Part shown: piece by piece, positions 53,838-63,007 of the stretch
How positions within the stretch are numbered: position 1 is the first letter of the stretch
Layout: each line of letters begins with the position of its first letter
Origin: Sphingobacterium sp.
GTDB lineage: Bacteria > Bacteroidota > Bacteroidia > Sphingobacteriales > Sphingobacteriaceae
Direction of reading: 5' to 3'
Assembly: GCA_031286695.1 (NCBI GenBank)
Contig: JAITTY010000006.1
Coordinates: 248,001-312,000, forward strand
DNA length: 64,000 nt
Notes under the pieces: model-generated
Told to the model about the DNA's origin: nothing
The model's database searches: none
Seen by the model: the letters and a program-made list of their open reading frames with translations, nothing else
Translations under genes and position numbers: made by a program

Positions 53838-54674
53838 TTGGATATAAAAGCATACATATCGTCGGGGATTATTGAATCGTACGTTTTAGGCCTTGCTTCT
53901 GAAGAGGAAGTGAGCATCCTAAATTGTATTCGAAAAAATAATGTCGAAGTGGAACAGGCCATCGCTGAAGCGGAAATTGCGCTTGAAGCGTTGGCCGATA
54001 GCCAAGCGATGGAGATGCCTATGCAATTAAAAGAAGTTATCTGGGATAAACTGAATGCCGAAAAACTAATTCCTAACCAAGATATAGAAATTACCGAACA
54101 TAGTGGTGTGCCGTCAGAAGAAGTTAATAAGCAGATTTCTATTGAAGGCAATAAGGCAACTGTCCCGCTCAAATCTTATCGTTGGGCCATCGCTGCCAGC
54201 TTGTTGTTCGCAATTAGTATTGGGGCCAATATATTTTTTTATCAGCGTAATGGTGATCATGAGAATCAGTTAGTTCAGAAGACTAGTCTGCTGCATAAAC
54301 AGCAATCGAAATTAGCTGTTTTACAGGATAAATGGAATCTTGTTCAAAATCCAGCGATCAAAACAATACCTCTCAAAGGAGTCGAGAATAAACCTGATTA
54401 CCGTGCACTTGTATTTTGGGATCAAGCGTCAAAGGCAGTCTATCTTAGTCTTGAGCACATGCCTGCTGCACCTAAAGGAAAACAATATCAGTTGTGGGCA
54501 ATGGTCGATGGCAAACCCGTGAATGCGGGTGTTTTTCCGTTGGACGCAAATGAAGAAATTGCAAGTAAAATGCTGGACATTCCATCAGCCCAAGCTTTCG
54601 CAATTACCTTAGAAGATGCGGGTGGAAAAGATGCGCCGACGCTTAGCGCGCTTTGTGTGATGGGAAGTATTTAA
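53838..54674 (+). CDS. RskA-type transmembrane anti-sigma factor
   Basis: A 278-residue membrane protein. An N-terminal cytosolic anti-sigma domain (about residues 1-105, ESYVLGLASEEEVSILNCIR) binds the sigma factor; one transmembrane helix spans about 115-137; the periplasmic RskA domain ends KQYQLWAMVDGKPVNAGVF and FAITLEDAGGKDAPTLSALCVMG, the family hallmark. It starts with TTG 2 bases after the sigma gene stop, so translation of the two is probably coupled. The signal that releases sigma is unknown. Confidence 0.9.
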   Translation: MDIKAYISSGIIESYVLGLASEEEVSILNCIRKNNVEVEQAIAEAEIALEALADSQAMEMPMQLKEVIWDKLNAEKLIPNQDIEITEHSGVPSEEVNKQISIEGNKATVPLKSYRWAIAASLLFAISIGANIFFYQRNGDHENQLVQKTSLLHKQQSKLAVLQDKWNLVQNPAIKTIPLKGVENKPDYRALVFWDQASKAVYLSLEHMPAAPKGKQYQLWAMVDGKPVNAGVFPLDANEEIASKMLDIPSAQAFAITLEDAGGKDAPTLSALCVMGSI

Positions 54675-54676
54675 AA

Positions 54677-54709
54677 AATGCCCTGACAGGATTAACTGAT
54701 CAGGACATT
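54677..54709. terminator. Weak terminator-like hairpin between convergent genes
   Basis: Arms AATG-C-CCTGA (54677-54686) and TCAGG-A-CATT (54700-54709), with one mismatch, 3 bases past the anti-sigma stop and 27 bases from the ferritin-like stop. U tails are poor in both directions. Confidence 0.4.
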
Positions 54710-54735
54710 CTAAAAACAGGTAACTACTTCTTTTG

Positions 54736-55569
54736 TTAGGATTTTATAAATAAACCTGCAATATTAAGTACAGCTTCTGCAGAAAGGGCTTCATCAAAGG
54801 ATTGTGTAGCCGCACTTGCTGAAATTTTTCCCATTGGACCACTGAGAGTGGTAATATCAACATTTGCTTGCTTTACATTATCTTCACCAGCATATACAGG
54901 ATCGACTACAGCACCGATTCCGGTATCATTTGCTCCTGTAATCCAGGGCTTTTGGTTTGCTGCTGCACCTCCGCGTGCACGGCGCATCTGACGGATATGT
55001 GAGGCATGTCGTGCTTCGACCGAGTGGATCTGCAATGCCGCTGTGAGCACAACGCGATTGCCGAGCAAGATCCCAGCCTGACCTTTATATGCTCTTACAC
55101 CTGTATCCTCAAATGCCTGTGCTACGGCTAAAAAGGTATCATAATCACTGAAGACATTTCCAAATGTTCCCCCTGCCGTAAAATCGAAAGTTGGCTTGGA
55201 TACGGCCTTATTTCCCAGTACCTGTTTCAAAAAATTGACATGTGCAACTTCATGGTCACGGATGGTGGTGATTGCTCCTAGTGGTTTGCCCGACGGGATC
55301 AGTCCAGATTTGGCAACGCCCATCGTATAATATTCCGCTTCAAGATATTCCAGGGTCAATGCATAATTAAGAACGCCAGTAACGTCCGTTGGTGCTGTTG
55401 CTCCGTAGGCTTTTTTAAAGAGCTCCGCTACAAAAAACGGGAGAGCAGCTAATGTGACTTTTTTGCTCATGGAAGCTAGATCTTTAATAGCCTCACGACG
55501 TGGGCTGATGCGATCGCTGAACTCAGGATCTACAGCATTTATTTGTTCAAAAACGTTTAAAAGGTTCAT
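54736..55569 (-). CDS. Ferritin-like domain protein (desiccation-related type), second of pair
   Basis: A 277-residue protein. After an N-terminal basic/hydrophobic segment (SPRREAIKDLASMSKKVTLAALPFF, a possible export signal) comes a ferritin-like domain with NYALTLEYLEAEYY and IRDHEVAHVNFLKQVLG, then LQIHSVEARHASHIRQMR. The Glu and His residues of these helices match the di-iron ligand pattern E...EXXH. The family is related to plant desiccation protein PCC13-62. Its start is 20 bases after the stop of the first ferritin-like gene, so the pair is one operon. It converges on the sigma/anti-sigma operon. Confidence 0.85.
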   Translation of the reverse strand: MNLLNVFEQINAVDPEFSDRISPRREAIKDLASMSKKVTLAALPFFVAELFKKAYGATAPTDVTGVLNYALTLEYLEAEYYTMGVAKSGLIPSGKPLGAITTIRDHEVAHVNFLKQVLGNKAVSKPTFDFTAGGTFGNVFSDYDTFLAVAQAFEDTGVRAYKGQAGILLGNRVVLTAALQIHSVEARHASHIRQMRRARGGAAANQKPWITGANDTGIGAVVDPVYAGEDNVKQANVDITTLSGPMGKISASAATQSFDEALSAEAVLNIAGLFIKS

Positions 55570-55589
55570 GATAATTAAGTTTAGGTGGA

Positions 55590-56315
55590 TTAATAAGTGG
55601 GTAGATCCGATACATCGATTTTCGATTTGATAAATGGAGCGGCGGCACTCAGCACGACGCTTGGGCTTTTGGCAACATCTAGTCCATTGGAATCGACAAC
55701 TTCTTGATTGGCAAAACTGCCATTATCTATCATGTCTCGAACCCAGGCTGCATGCCTTGCTTCGACTGAAACAATCTTACCAGCCAATAACAGATAATTT
55801 GGGTCCTTTATTAACCAACCTGCACCGTTATAGGCCGATACACCCAGGTCTTCAAATGTTTTGGCCGTTGCCAGTACGTTTTCACGGCTGCTGAAATTGA
55901 CTCCTGAAAGATTTAAATCAAGACTGGAAATCGCTTTGGCTCCTAAAGCGACTTTAAAAAATTCACGATGGGCGATCTCATGATCACGTATATCGGTGAA
56001 AAATGCTTTTTCCATATCGGTCATACCAGCGTATGGATTGTTGACAAGCTGAATGTAAAATGCTGCTTCTAGCTGCTCAAGTGCATAAGCATAGTTCAGT
56101 ATGGCAATATCGCCACTACCAAAATATAATCCTTTACCGCCATTGTCCATGCCGTCATCGCGGTCTTTCTTGCAGCCGGACAGCCCCAGGATGGCGAGCG
56201 ATGCGGCACTGGCTCCTGCAAATTTTAGAAAATCTCTTCTGCGGAGATCCTTTTTGTCCATTTCACTATCCAGGGTCAATAGTGATTCATTGTGGGACGT
56301 TGTTGTCTTTTCCAT
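55590..56315 (-). CDS. Tat-exported ferritin-like lipoprotein
   Basis: A 241-residue protein with a twin-arginine signal (LRRRDFLKFAGASAASLAIL) ending in lipobox LSGC, so it should be folded in the cytosol, exported by Tat and lipidated. The ferritin-like domain reads NYAYALEQLEAAFY, IRDHEIAHREFFKVALG and VSVEARHAAWVRDM, giving the E and H metal ligands. It is first in a two-gene operon. Tat export fits a preloaded metal cofactor. A 616-base spacer separates it from the histidine kinase gene. Confidence 0.88.
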   Translation of the reverse strand: MEKTTTSHNESLLTLDSEMDKKDLRRRDFLKFAGASAASLAILGLSGCKKDRDDGMDNGGKGLYFGSGDIAILNYAYALEQLEAAFYIQLVNNPYAGMTDMEKAFFTDIRDHEIAHREFFKVALGAKAISSLDLNLSGVNFSSRENVLATAKTFEDLGVSAYNGAGWLIKDPNYLLLAGKIVSVEARHAAWVRDMIDNGSFANQEVVDSNGLDVAKSPSVVLSAAAPFIKSKIDVSDLPTY

Positions 56316-56931
56316 AACAAAAGTCTTTTAGTTTATAATTTTCTGTACTTATGCCTATTTACGACGTTTTGGAGATCTTGGATTTATCAGATTTAAATTT
56401 TTTACACAATATTTCCCGATGTTGAAAAATTGATGCGATCATTCGTCGCAACGATATGTTTAATAGACTATTTCGAACAATGATTTTTGTGAATCTTTAT
56501 TTTGCCCGGGTCAGTATATGTTATTGCCTAAAACGGTATTCGCTAAGTGCTCATGTATCTCAGGTCGATATTAGGAAATAAAAGAAGTTAAATTTGGATA
56601 ATTTCAATCGTATAAAAGTATATAATACGTCATTTACGGTTAATAATCAGTGGGATAGATTCTTTTTTTTAAAGTTAAATGTTTTTTTTATTTAAAACTT
56701 TTTTAACGTGGTGTTGTTCATGTTAATATTTAAGGATGCTGTTATTCCTCCGCTTTTAGACATTCAATATAGATTTTGTTGAGCTTTCTTTAAGTCTTTT
56801 TCGGTAGAAAATAGGATTATTGAGGCCAATCGTTAAAGAATCGCGGCATATAACATCGACTTTAGCAGGAGTTATAATTGAAGACCTATAAGTAATTAAA
56901 AGAGTAAGTAATAACGTATACAGGCTTTTGT
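56316..56931. other. Divergent intergenic region, 616 bp
   Basis: This spacer lies between the ferritin-like operon (minus) and the hybrid histidine kinase (plus). I see no frame of useful length, tRNA, or strong hairpin, and no TAnnTTTG box with a partner. The ferritin promoter may be read by the neighbouring ECF sigma factor, whose recognition sequence cannot be guessed from one copy. Confidence 0.4.
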
Positions 56932-59748
56932 ATGAATGCTAAATTATCGACTACAAATGAATCAGAACGGATACGTGTGTTGCATGAATACGAAATTTTA
57001 AATACAGCAACAGAGGAGGAATTCGACCGTATCACAAAAATTGCATCGCTCGTATGCGGTACACCTATTTCACTGATTTCCTTGGTGGATAGAGATAAAC
57101 AATGGTTTAAATCACGAGTTGGCCTGGAAACACAAGAAACCTCACGTGATGTATCTTTTTGTCAGTATGCACTCGAAGAAGATCAACTGATGGAAGTGGA
57201 AGATGCCGAAAAAGATGAACGCTTTAGAGCCAATGAACTTGTTACTTCAGAACCACATATTCGTTATTATGCCGGTTTACCATTAATTGATCCCAATGGT
57301 TATGCTCTAGGTACATTATGTGTTATCGATCGTGTTCCAAGGCAACTTGATCAGCATCAAAAAGAAATACTGGAACTTCTACGAGATGAAGTCGTCACAC
57401 TTATTGTCAATCGGAAGGAGAAAGAAAAGTATAAAGAAAGCGAGCAAAAACTGAAAGCTTTTTTCGATAATTCTCAAGGACTTATGTGTACGCATGACCT
57501 GAATGGTAATTTCATAACTGTCAATGATGCTGGGGCTAAGATATTAGGCTACACAAGAGATGAGATCCAAATGTTATCTCTTTTCGATATTGTTCCTTCG
57601 GAAGGACACAAGAATTTACAAGGTTACCTAGAGGCAATCAAACAACGGGGAATAATTAAAGGTGAAATGCGTACCCTAACTCGTTCAGGTGAGATGCGTA
57701 TTTGGATGTTTAATAATATTCTGCAAACCCATGGTAATAAGATTCCCTATGTGATAGGCAATGCGGTAGATATTACCGAGCAGCACTATCTGGAAAAAGA
57801 ACTTAAACATGCGCAGGCCATGTTGATAAGAACCGGACGAGTGGCACGAATAGGAGGATGGGAATATACACTGCTCGATGGAAAGATTGTTTGGTCTGAA
57901 ATTACAAGAGAGATACATGAAGTACCTGAGGGGTATGAGCCAAACCTTACGACTGCACTCAATTTCTATAAAGTGGGACCAAGCCGGGATAAAATTCGTA
58001 CAGCTATTGAGCATGCACTTGCGACGGGAGAGTCTTGGGATCTGGAACTTGAGATTGTCACCTTTGCAGGCCATGAACTGTGGATACGTGCACTGGGGAA
58101 TGCCGATTTTGAAAATGGTCATTGTGTTCGCCTATATGGTACCTTCCAGGATATTGACAAACGTAAACGGATAGAAGCTGAATCTTCGAATTCGAAAAAA
58201 ATGCTTGCGGAAGTGCTTGATGCAACTTCCGCCGTCGCGATTATTGCGACCGATACGTCTGGGGTAATTACATTGTTCAATACAGGAGCCGAAAATCTCC
58301 TGGGCTATAGCAGCGAGGAAGTGATCGGCAAATTTGGTCCTGAGCATTTTCATGTAGAACAGGAGCTGTTATCGAGAGCTAAGGAACTGGAAATGGAGCT
58401 GGGGCATTCGGTAGATGGTTTTAGGATATTTGTTGAGACTGCCGAGTTACACGGCGCCGAACAGCGGGAGTGGACCTATTGTCGGAAAGATGGAACTAGA
58501 TTACATGTTTCTTTGGCGGTTACTATTATAAGGGATATTAACGAAGAAGTCATCGGTTATCTGGGCGTTGCGACAGATATTAGTAGGATTGTTCATCAAC
58601 GGGAGGAACTGGAAAAGGCAAAACAAATAGCAGAACAGGCAAGTGCGGCAAAATCTCAATTTTTGGCTAATATGAGCCATGAGCTTCGTACACCTTTAAA
58701 TGGAATTGTTGGCTTTACAGATTTATTGCTGGGGACAGCGCTTGAAGATACACAACGTGAGTACCTCACTATCGTTGATCAATCTGCCAATTTGTTGCTT
58801 GGGATTGTAAATGACATACTAGACTTCTCTAAAATAGAAGCCGGCAAGCTTGAACTGGATATTGAACAGGAAGATATCTACGATTTGGTCGTTCAGCTCA
58901 CCAACTTTCTGAATATGCAGATCAAAGCCAAAAATTTGGAGTTTTATCTGGATATCGCCGCCAATGTACCCCACTATATCTGGATTGATGCGCTCCGCAT
59001 TAAGCAGGTCCTGATGAACCTGCTGAGCAACGCTACAAAATTTACCGAAAAGGGAAAGATTGAATTAAGCATTACAGTCGTGTCACATGAAGCCGACGAG
59101 GCAGTTTTGTGTTTCAGCGTCAAGGACACGGGCATAGGAATTAGACAAGACAAATTGGAGGAAATATTTGATGCATTTTCGCAAGCGGATAACTCGATGA
59201 CCAAACGGTATGGCGGCACCGGTCTTGGACTGACGATATCAAATAAATTGCTTAAAATGATGGGAAGTGAATTGAAATTGGAAAGCAACTTTGGTGTCGG
59301 GAGTCGTTTCTTTTTCACTATTAAAGTGCGTTCTGTTTGGGAAATGGATGAATGGGAAGGATTGAGAAAAGTTGGGAATGTACTGATCGTTGCAGAGGAA
59401 GATTCAGAGCGGAATGCTTTGGCTCAAATGTTATCTTTAAAGAAGGTTAATACTGTACAGGCAAAAAATGGCTTTGAAGTCTTACAGATGTTGAAGGCAG
59501 GACGTCATTTTGGTGCTATTCTGATCGACAATCAATTGCCCATCATGAGCGGTATAGAAACAATAAAGAATATTCGCGAAAAAAAATTTAACAACAGTTT
59601 TGAACAAAATATTATTCCAATATTTGATTCAGGTATACAGAATATAGAGCAGAATTGTCAATCCATGGGTATAAATAGATGGCTAGTCAAGCCCGTTAAA
59701 CCAGAAGACCTTTACACAATTTTGTTAGGGGGGGGCAACCGATTATGA
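56932..59748 (+). CDS. Hybrid sensor histidine kinase (GAF-PAS-PAS-PAS-HisKA-HATPase-receiver)
   Basis: The 938-residue protein has no transmembrane helix and is cytosolic. Domains: GAF (about 22-157), three PAS/PAC modules (about 173-290, 295-415, 425-555), HisKA with the phospho-histidine H583 in FLANMSHELRTPLNG, HATPase with LMNLLSNATKF, DTGIGI and GGTGLGLTIS boxes, and a C-terminal receiver with phospho-acceptor D866 (LIDNQLP) and K920. The acidic pair reads EED. All catalytic residues look intact. No partner response regulator is adjacent. The GAF/PAS set can bind haem, flavin or tetrapyrrole, but no ligand cysteine or histidine can be assigned by eye. Confidence 0.9.
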   Translation: MNAKLSTTNESERIRVLHEYEILNTATEEEFDRITKIASLVCGTPISLISLVDRDKQWFKSRVGLETQETSRDVSFCQYALEEDQLMEVEDAEKDERFRANELVTSEPHIRYYAGLPLIDPNGYALGTLCVIDRVPRQLDQHQKEILELLRDEVVTLIVNRKEKEKYKESEQKLKAFFDNSQGLMCTHDLNGNFITVNDAGAKILGYTRDEIQMLSLFDIVPSEGHKNLQGYLEAIKQRGIIKGEMRTLTRSGEMRIWMFNNILQTHGNKIPYVIGNAVDITEQHYLEKELKHAQAMLIRTGRVARIGGWEYTLLDGKIVWSEITREIHEVPEGYEPNLTTALNFYKVGPSRDKIRTAIEHALATGESWDLELEIVTFAGHELWIRALGNADFENGHCVRLYGTFQDIDKRKRIEAESSNSKKMLAEVLDATSAVAIIATDTSGVITLFNTGAENLLGYSSEEVIGKFGPEHFHVEQELLSRAKELEMELGHSVDGFRIFVETAELHGAEQREWTYCRKDGTRLHVSLAVTIIRDINEEVIGYLGVATDISRIVHQREELEKAKQIAEQASAAKSQFLANMSHELRTPLNGIVGFTDLLLGTALEDTQREYLTIVDQSANLLLGIVNDILDFSKIEAGKLELDIEQEDIYDLVVQLTNFLNMQIKAKNLEFYLDIAANVPHYIWIDALRIKQVLMNLLSNATKFTEKGKIELSITVVSHEADEAVLCFSVKDTGIGIRQDKLEEIFDAFSQADNSMTKRYGGTGLGLTISNKLLKMMGSELKLESNFGVGSRFFFTIKVRSVWEMDEWEGLRKVGNVLIVAEEDSERNALAQMLSLKKVNTVQAKNGFEVLQMLKAGRHFGAILIDNQLPIMSGIETIKNIREKKFNNSFEQNIIPIFDSGIQNIEQNCQSMGINRWLVKPVKPEDLYTILLGGGNRL

Positions 59749-59867
59749 TGATCAAAATATAGGTTATTCCAACTAGCCTTTTATGGATACGCTCTTTTTG
59801 TAATCTGGCGTGTCACGTGAATTCTTATTATCGCATATTTCGGATTTTATTGGACTATCTTTCAGAA

Positions 59868-59875
59868 TAGCTTTG
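59868..59875 (+). promoter_or_regulatory. -7 box before the short-chain dehydrogenase gene
   Basis: TAGCTTTG matches TAnnTTTG, 23 bases before the ATG at 59899. The nearest TTG (59850-59852) is only 15 bases upstream, shorter than the usual gap. Confidence 0.3.
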
Positions 59876-59898
59876 TGTTGAATTATAACTAAAACACG

Positions 59899-60633
59899 AT
59901 GCAAATTTTTAAAGACAAGGTCATTTTGATTACGGGAGCCAATAGAGGCATTGGCAAATCTTTCGTAAAGGCACTCCTCAACAGCGAGGCAAGGAAAATA
60001 TATGTAACCTGCCGCGATTTAAAAAAGATGCCAGCATTCGATGATGATCGGATAGTGCCGCTGCAGTTAGATATCACGGTTGATAAGCAAGTTGCCGTAA
60101 CTGCAATGACTGCGCAAGATACTGAAATTCTGATCAATAATGCTGGGGCCTTAAGCCCAGGGAATATGCTTCAGGGAGACCTTTCAGGCATAGAAAACGA
60201 CTTGAATGTAAATTATTTCGGAACAATAAAAATGATGCGTGCGTTTGCTCCGATTCTAATCAAGAATAAGCCATCTATTCTGATCAATATTGTTTCGATC
60301 GCAGCTTATTCTCCTTTACCTTCTATTGCTGGGTATGCTGCTTCTAAAGCTGCTCTCTATTCTGCCACACAATCTGTGCGAATCGAATTGGCTAAAACAG
60401 GGGTGTCTGTATATGCTGTCAATCCTGGAGCTATTGACACCGACATGAACAAAGAGAGTGATTGGGATATGCCAGATCCAGACAGTACCGCAGTAAAAAT
60501 ATTAGCATGCGTAGCCTTAGGGAAATCTGATATCGTTCCGGACGAAATGGGACAGGAGATGTATGCTGCATGGAGGGAAGAACCGGCTAAACTTGCAAAG
60601 ATATTTTCCGATCTCTATCACGGTGAAAATTAA
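59899..60633 (+). CDS. Short-chain dehydrogenase/reductase (SDR)
   Basis: A 244-residue classical SDR. The cofactor motif TGANRGIGKS (TGxxxGIG) is near residue 12, then NNAGAL, catalytic serine in NIVSIAAY, and the YxxxK pair in GYAASKAAL. The sequence after the active site (VYAVNPGAIDTDM) is also typical. It should reduce a carbonyl or oxidise an alcohol with NAD(P)H; the substrate is unknown. It is monocistronic and precedes the carotenoid cluster by 183 bases, with no sign of cotranscription. Confidence 0.9.
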   Translation: MQIFKDKVILITGANRGIGKSFVKALLNSEARKIYVTCRDLKKMPAFDDDRIVPLQLDITVDKQVAVTAMTAQDTEILINNAGALSPGNMLQGDLSGIENDLNVNYFGTIKMMRAFAPILIKNKPSILINIVSIAAYSPLPSIAGYAASKAALYSATQSVRIELAKTGVSVYAVNPGAIDTDMNKESDWDMPDPDSTAVKILACVALGKSDIVPDEMGQEMYAAWREEPAKLAKIFSDLYHGEN

Positions 60634-60780
60634 GTCTATATTAAATAAATCCGGTTTCTATTTCTTTATACAAATCTTGGACTAGTAGCCGGATATTTCA
60701 TCCAAGCTAGGTTAAAACAGTTATTTTATTTTTTAAAGTGTATTTTTATTCTATTTTTAGGTTTTTTTAAAATAATTAAA

Positions 60781-60792
60781 ACTATTAATAGT
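60781..60792. promoter_or_regulatory. MarR operator candidate before the crt cluster
   Basis: The perfect 12-bp palindrome ACTATTAATAGT overlaps the -7-like TATATTTA (60792-60799) and lies 24 bases before the marR-type start at 60817. It would block the promoter of the regulator and the crt genes if bound. Confidence 0.45.
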
Positions 60793-60816
60793 ATATTTAT
60801 GTTCTAATTTAGCATT

Positions 60817-61461
60817 ATGAAGTATAGACTTTTGAAAGAGATACTCAGCTTGGTCGAGCAATTTGAAGATGAAAATTCGGAAAAGAGGTACTCTGATGAT
60901 GTAAAGGGGTTTAAAACTTGGATAGCAGATGAGATGCTTGGCGCGTCAGTAGAGCCAGATTGGGAAGGTAAAGAAAATGGGCGTAGTCCGGAGAGCGTAA
61001 TAAGCACCTTACTTGTACACATGAATAGATTTGCAAAGAGCTATTCGAAGGCGGCAATAAGTGGATCTGACTTTTCTACGCAAGAGGAATTTATCTATCT
61101 GATCACATTGAAATCATTTGGTGAGATGACAAAGATGGAATTGATCAAACGGAATATTCATGAGAAACCCGTTGGTATGGCGATTATCAATAGACTGATC
61201 AAGCAGGGCTGGATTGCACAGCATGAATCTGAATACGACAAGCGGAGTAAGCTGATTAATATCACCGAAGTGGGATTAGCTGCTTTGGAGGGACAAATGG
61301 GAAAGATACGTCATGCGACCAAGATTGTTTCAGCCGATCTCAGCCATGCAGAGAAAATAGCGCTTATTGGCTTATTAAATAAATTGAGCAATTTTCATCA
61401 GGTTATTTATGAGAGAAATATTGTTCCGGAAAAATTGTTGGAAGAAATTGAAATAAAATAA
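60817..61461 (+). CDS. MarR-family regulator, probable regulator of carotenoid genes
   Basis: A 214-residue winged-helix protein. The N-terminal helical part is longer than in most MarR proteins. The wHTH is at about residues 95-165: EEFIYLITLKSFGEMTKMELIKRN, then PVGMAIINRLIKQGWIAQHESEYDKRSKLINITEVG with the D-R-S wing. The crtI gene follows after 15 bases, so regulator and biosynthetic genes probably form one transcript with the regulator first, an arrangement I recall in Sphingobacteriaceae carotenoid clusters. The likely operator is at 60781-60792. Confidence 0.85.
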   Translation: MKYRLLKEILSLVEQFEDENSEKRYSDDVKGFKTWIADEMLGASVEPDWEGKENGRSPESVISTLLVHMNRFAKSYSKAAISGSDFSTQEEFIYLITLKSFGEMTKMELIKRNIHEKPVGMAIINRLIKQGWIAQHESEYDKRSKLINITEVGLAALEGQMGKIRHATKIVSADLSHAEKIALIGLLNKLSNFHQVIYERNIVPEKLLEEIEIK

Positions 61462-61476
61462 TGAATCGGGTAAATC

Positions 61477-63003
61477 ATGGACTCGTATTCATCAGCTATA
61501 GAGGAAATTAAAGTTCAACGGGAAATGAGAAAGAAAGTTGCAGTCATCGGTGCCGGTTTTTCGGGCCTCTCGGCGGCGTCTTATATGGCGAAAGCGGGCT
61601 ATGATGTACATGTTTTCGAAAAACATGGGCAGCCTGGCGGGCGTGCTAGGCAGTTTTCGACTTCAGAGGGCTTCAAGTTCGATATGGGCCCCAGCTGGTA
61701 TTGGATGCCTGATATTATTGAGTCCTACTTTTCGGATTTTGACTGCAGCGCTGCCCATTTTTTTGAGCTCGTCTCGCTGAATCCACAATTTGAGATGATC
61801 TTTGATACTGGGAAAATTAGTGTTCCCTCTTGTTATGAGGATCTGAGACAATTATTCGAATCCATTGAAGAGGGGGCTGCAAAGCAGCTGGATAAATTTA
61901 TGGAAGCAGCAAAATTTAAATACGAAGTAGGGATGCGTGATTTTGTTTACAAACCATGTCACAATTGGCGTGAATTTATGTCTCCAAAAATAGCTTTGAG
62001 TGCCTTTAAATTGGATTTGCTTTCCAATTTCAGATCCTACGTGGCACACTATTTTAAAGACAAAAGACTCCGGACACTGATGGAATTCCCAGTCATTTTT
62101 TTAGGCGCTTCACCCAAAGATATTCCCGCATTGTACAGCTTGATGAACTATGGTGGTTATGCCTTGGGCACTCATTATCCCAAAGGCGGATTTTATCAGC
62201 TGGTGCTGGCGATGCAGCAAGTCGCTGAAAAGCAAGGAGCAACATTTTATTTTAACCATAATGTTGATGAATTTGAAATCAAAAAAAATACCATCACTTC
62301 GATTACAGTTAACGGCAGCAGCATCGCATTTGATCTTATTATTGCGTCCGCCGATTATCACCATGTCGAAACACTCTTGCCCAAGGAACTGAGAAACTAC
62401 GATGATGCTTATTGGGAGAGCAGGACCTTTGCGCCTTCCAGTTTGATTTATTATCTCGGTATGAGATCAGCCATGCCTAACTTGAGACATCATACGCTTT
62501 TCTTTGAACACGATCTAGATGACCATATTGATTGTATTTATGGTGAAAAAAAATGGCCTCAAAATCCACTATTTTATGTATGCTGTCCTTCCAAAACAGA
62601 CCCAGATGTCGCTCCAGAAAATCAGGAGAATCTTTTTCTACTGATGCCATTGGCGACAGATATTGTAGATAGAGAGGAGACGCGGGAAGAATACCTGAAG
62701 CAGATGTTAAAGCGTCTTGAGAAGCAAACAGGAGCAATAGATCTGTATGAACAGATCGTTTTTAAACGAAGTTACTGTGTCAGTGATTTTGCCCTCGATT
62801 ATAACGCGTATGGCGGGAATGCCTATGGCCTGGCAAATACATTAAAACAGACTGCTGTCTGGAAACCCAAAATCAGGAATAAGAAAGTGCATAATCTTTT
62901 TTATACAGGGCAGTTGACGGTACCCGGGCCAGGTGTACCACCATCTATCATATCTGGAAAATTAGTCGCCCAGGAAGCTATTAAATTAAATTATAATCCA
63001 TAA
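61477..63003 (+). CDS. crtI: Phytoene desaturase
   Basis: A 508-residue FAD enzyme that inserts double bonds into phytoene to give lycopene. The dinucleotide motif VAVIGAGFSGLSAASYMAK is near residue 20, then GGRARQF and DMGPSWYW, and the C-terminal signature PGPGVPPSIISGKL closes the protein. The family length is about 490-510, so it is complete. A second ATG at 61525 (MRKKV) is an alternative start. It sits between marR and crtB (4 bases apart) and is the second gene of the cluster. Confidence 0.93.
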   Translation: MDSYSSAIEEIKVQREMRKKVAVIGAGFSGLSAASYMAKAGYDVHVFEKHGQPGGRARQFSTSEGFKFDMGPSWYWMPDIIESYFSDFDCSAAHFFELVSLNPQFEMIFDTGKISVPSCYEDLRQLFESIEEGAAKQLDKFMEAAKFKYEVGMRDFVYKPCHNWREFMSPKIALSAFKLDLLSNFRSYVAHYFKDKRLRTLMEFPVIFLGASPKDIPALYSLMNYGGYALGTHYPKGGFYQLVLAMQQVAEKQGATFYFNHNVDEFEIKKNTITSITVNGSSIAFDLIIASADYHHVETLLPKELRNYDDAYWESRTFAPSSLIYYLGMRSAMPNLRHHTLFFEHDLDDHIDCIYGEKKWPQNPLFYVCCPSKTDPDVAPENQENLFLLMPLATDIVDREETREEYLKQMLKRLEKQTGAIDLYEQIVFKRSYCVSDFALDYNAYGGNAYGLANTLKQTAVWKPKIRNKKVHNLFYTGQLTVPGPGVPPSIISGKLVAQEAIKLNYNP

Positions 63004-63007
63004 GACC

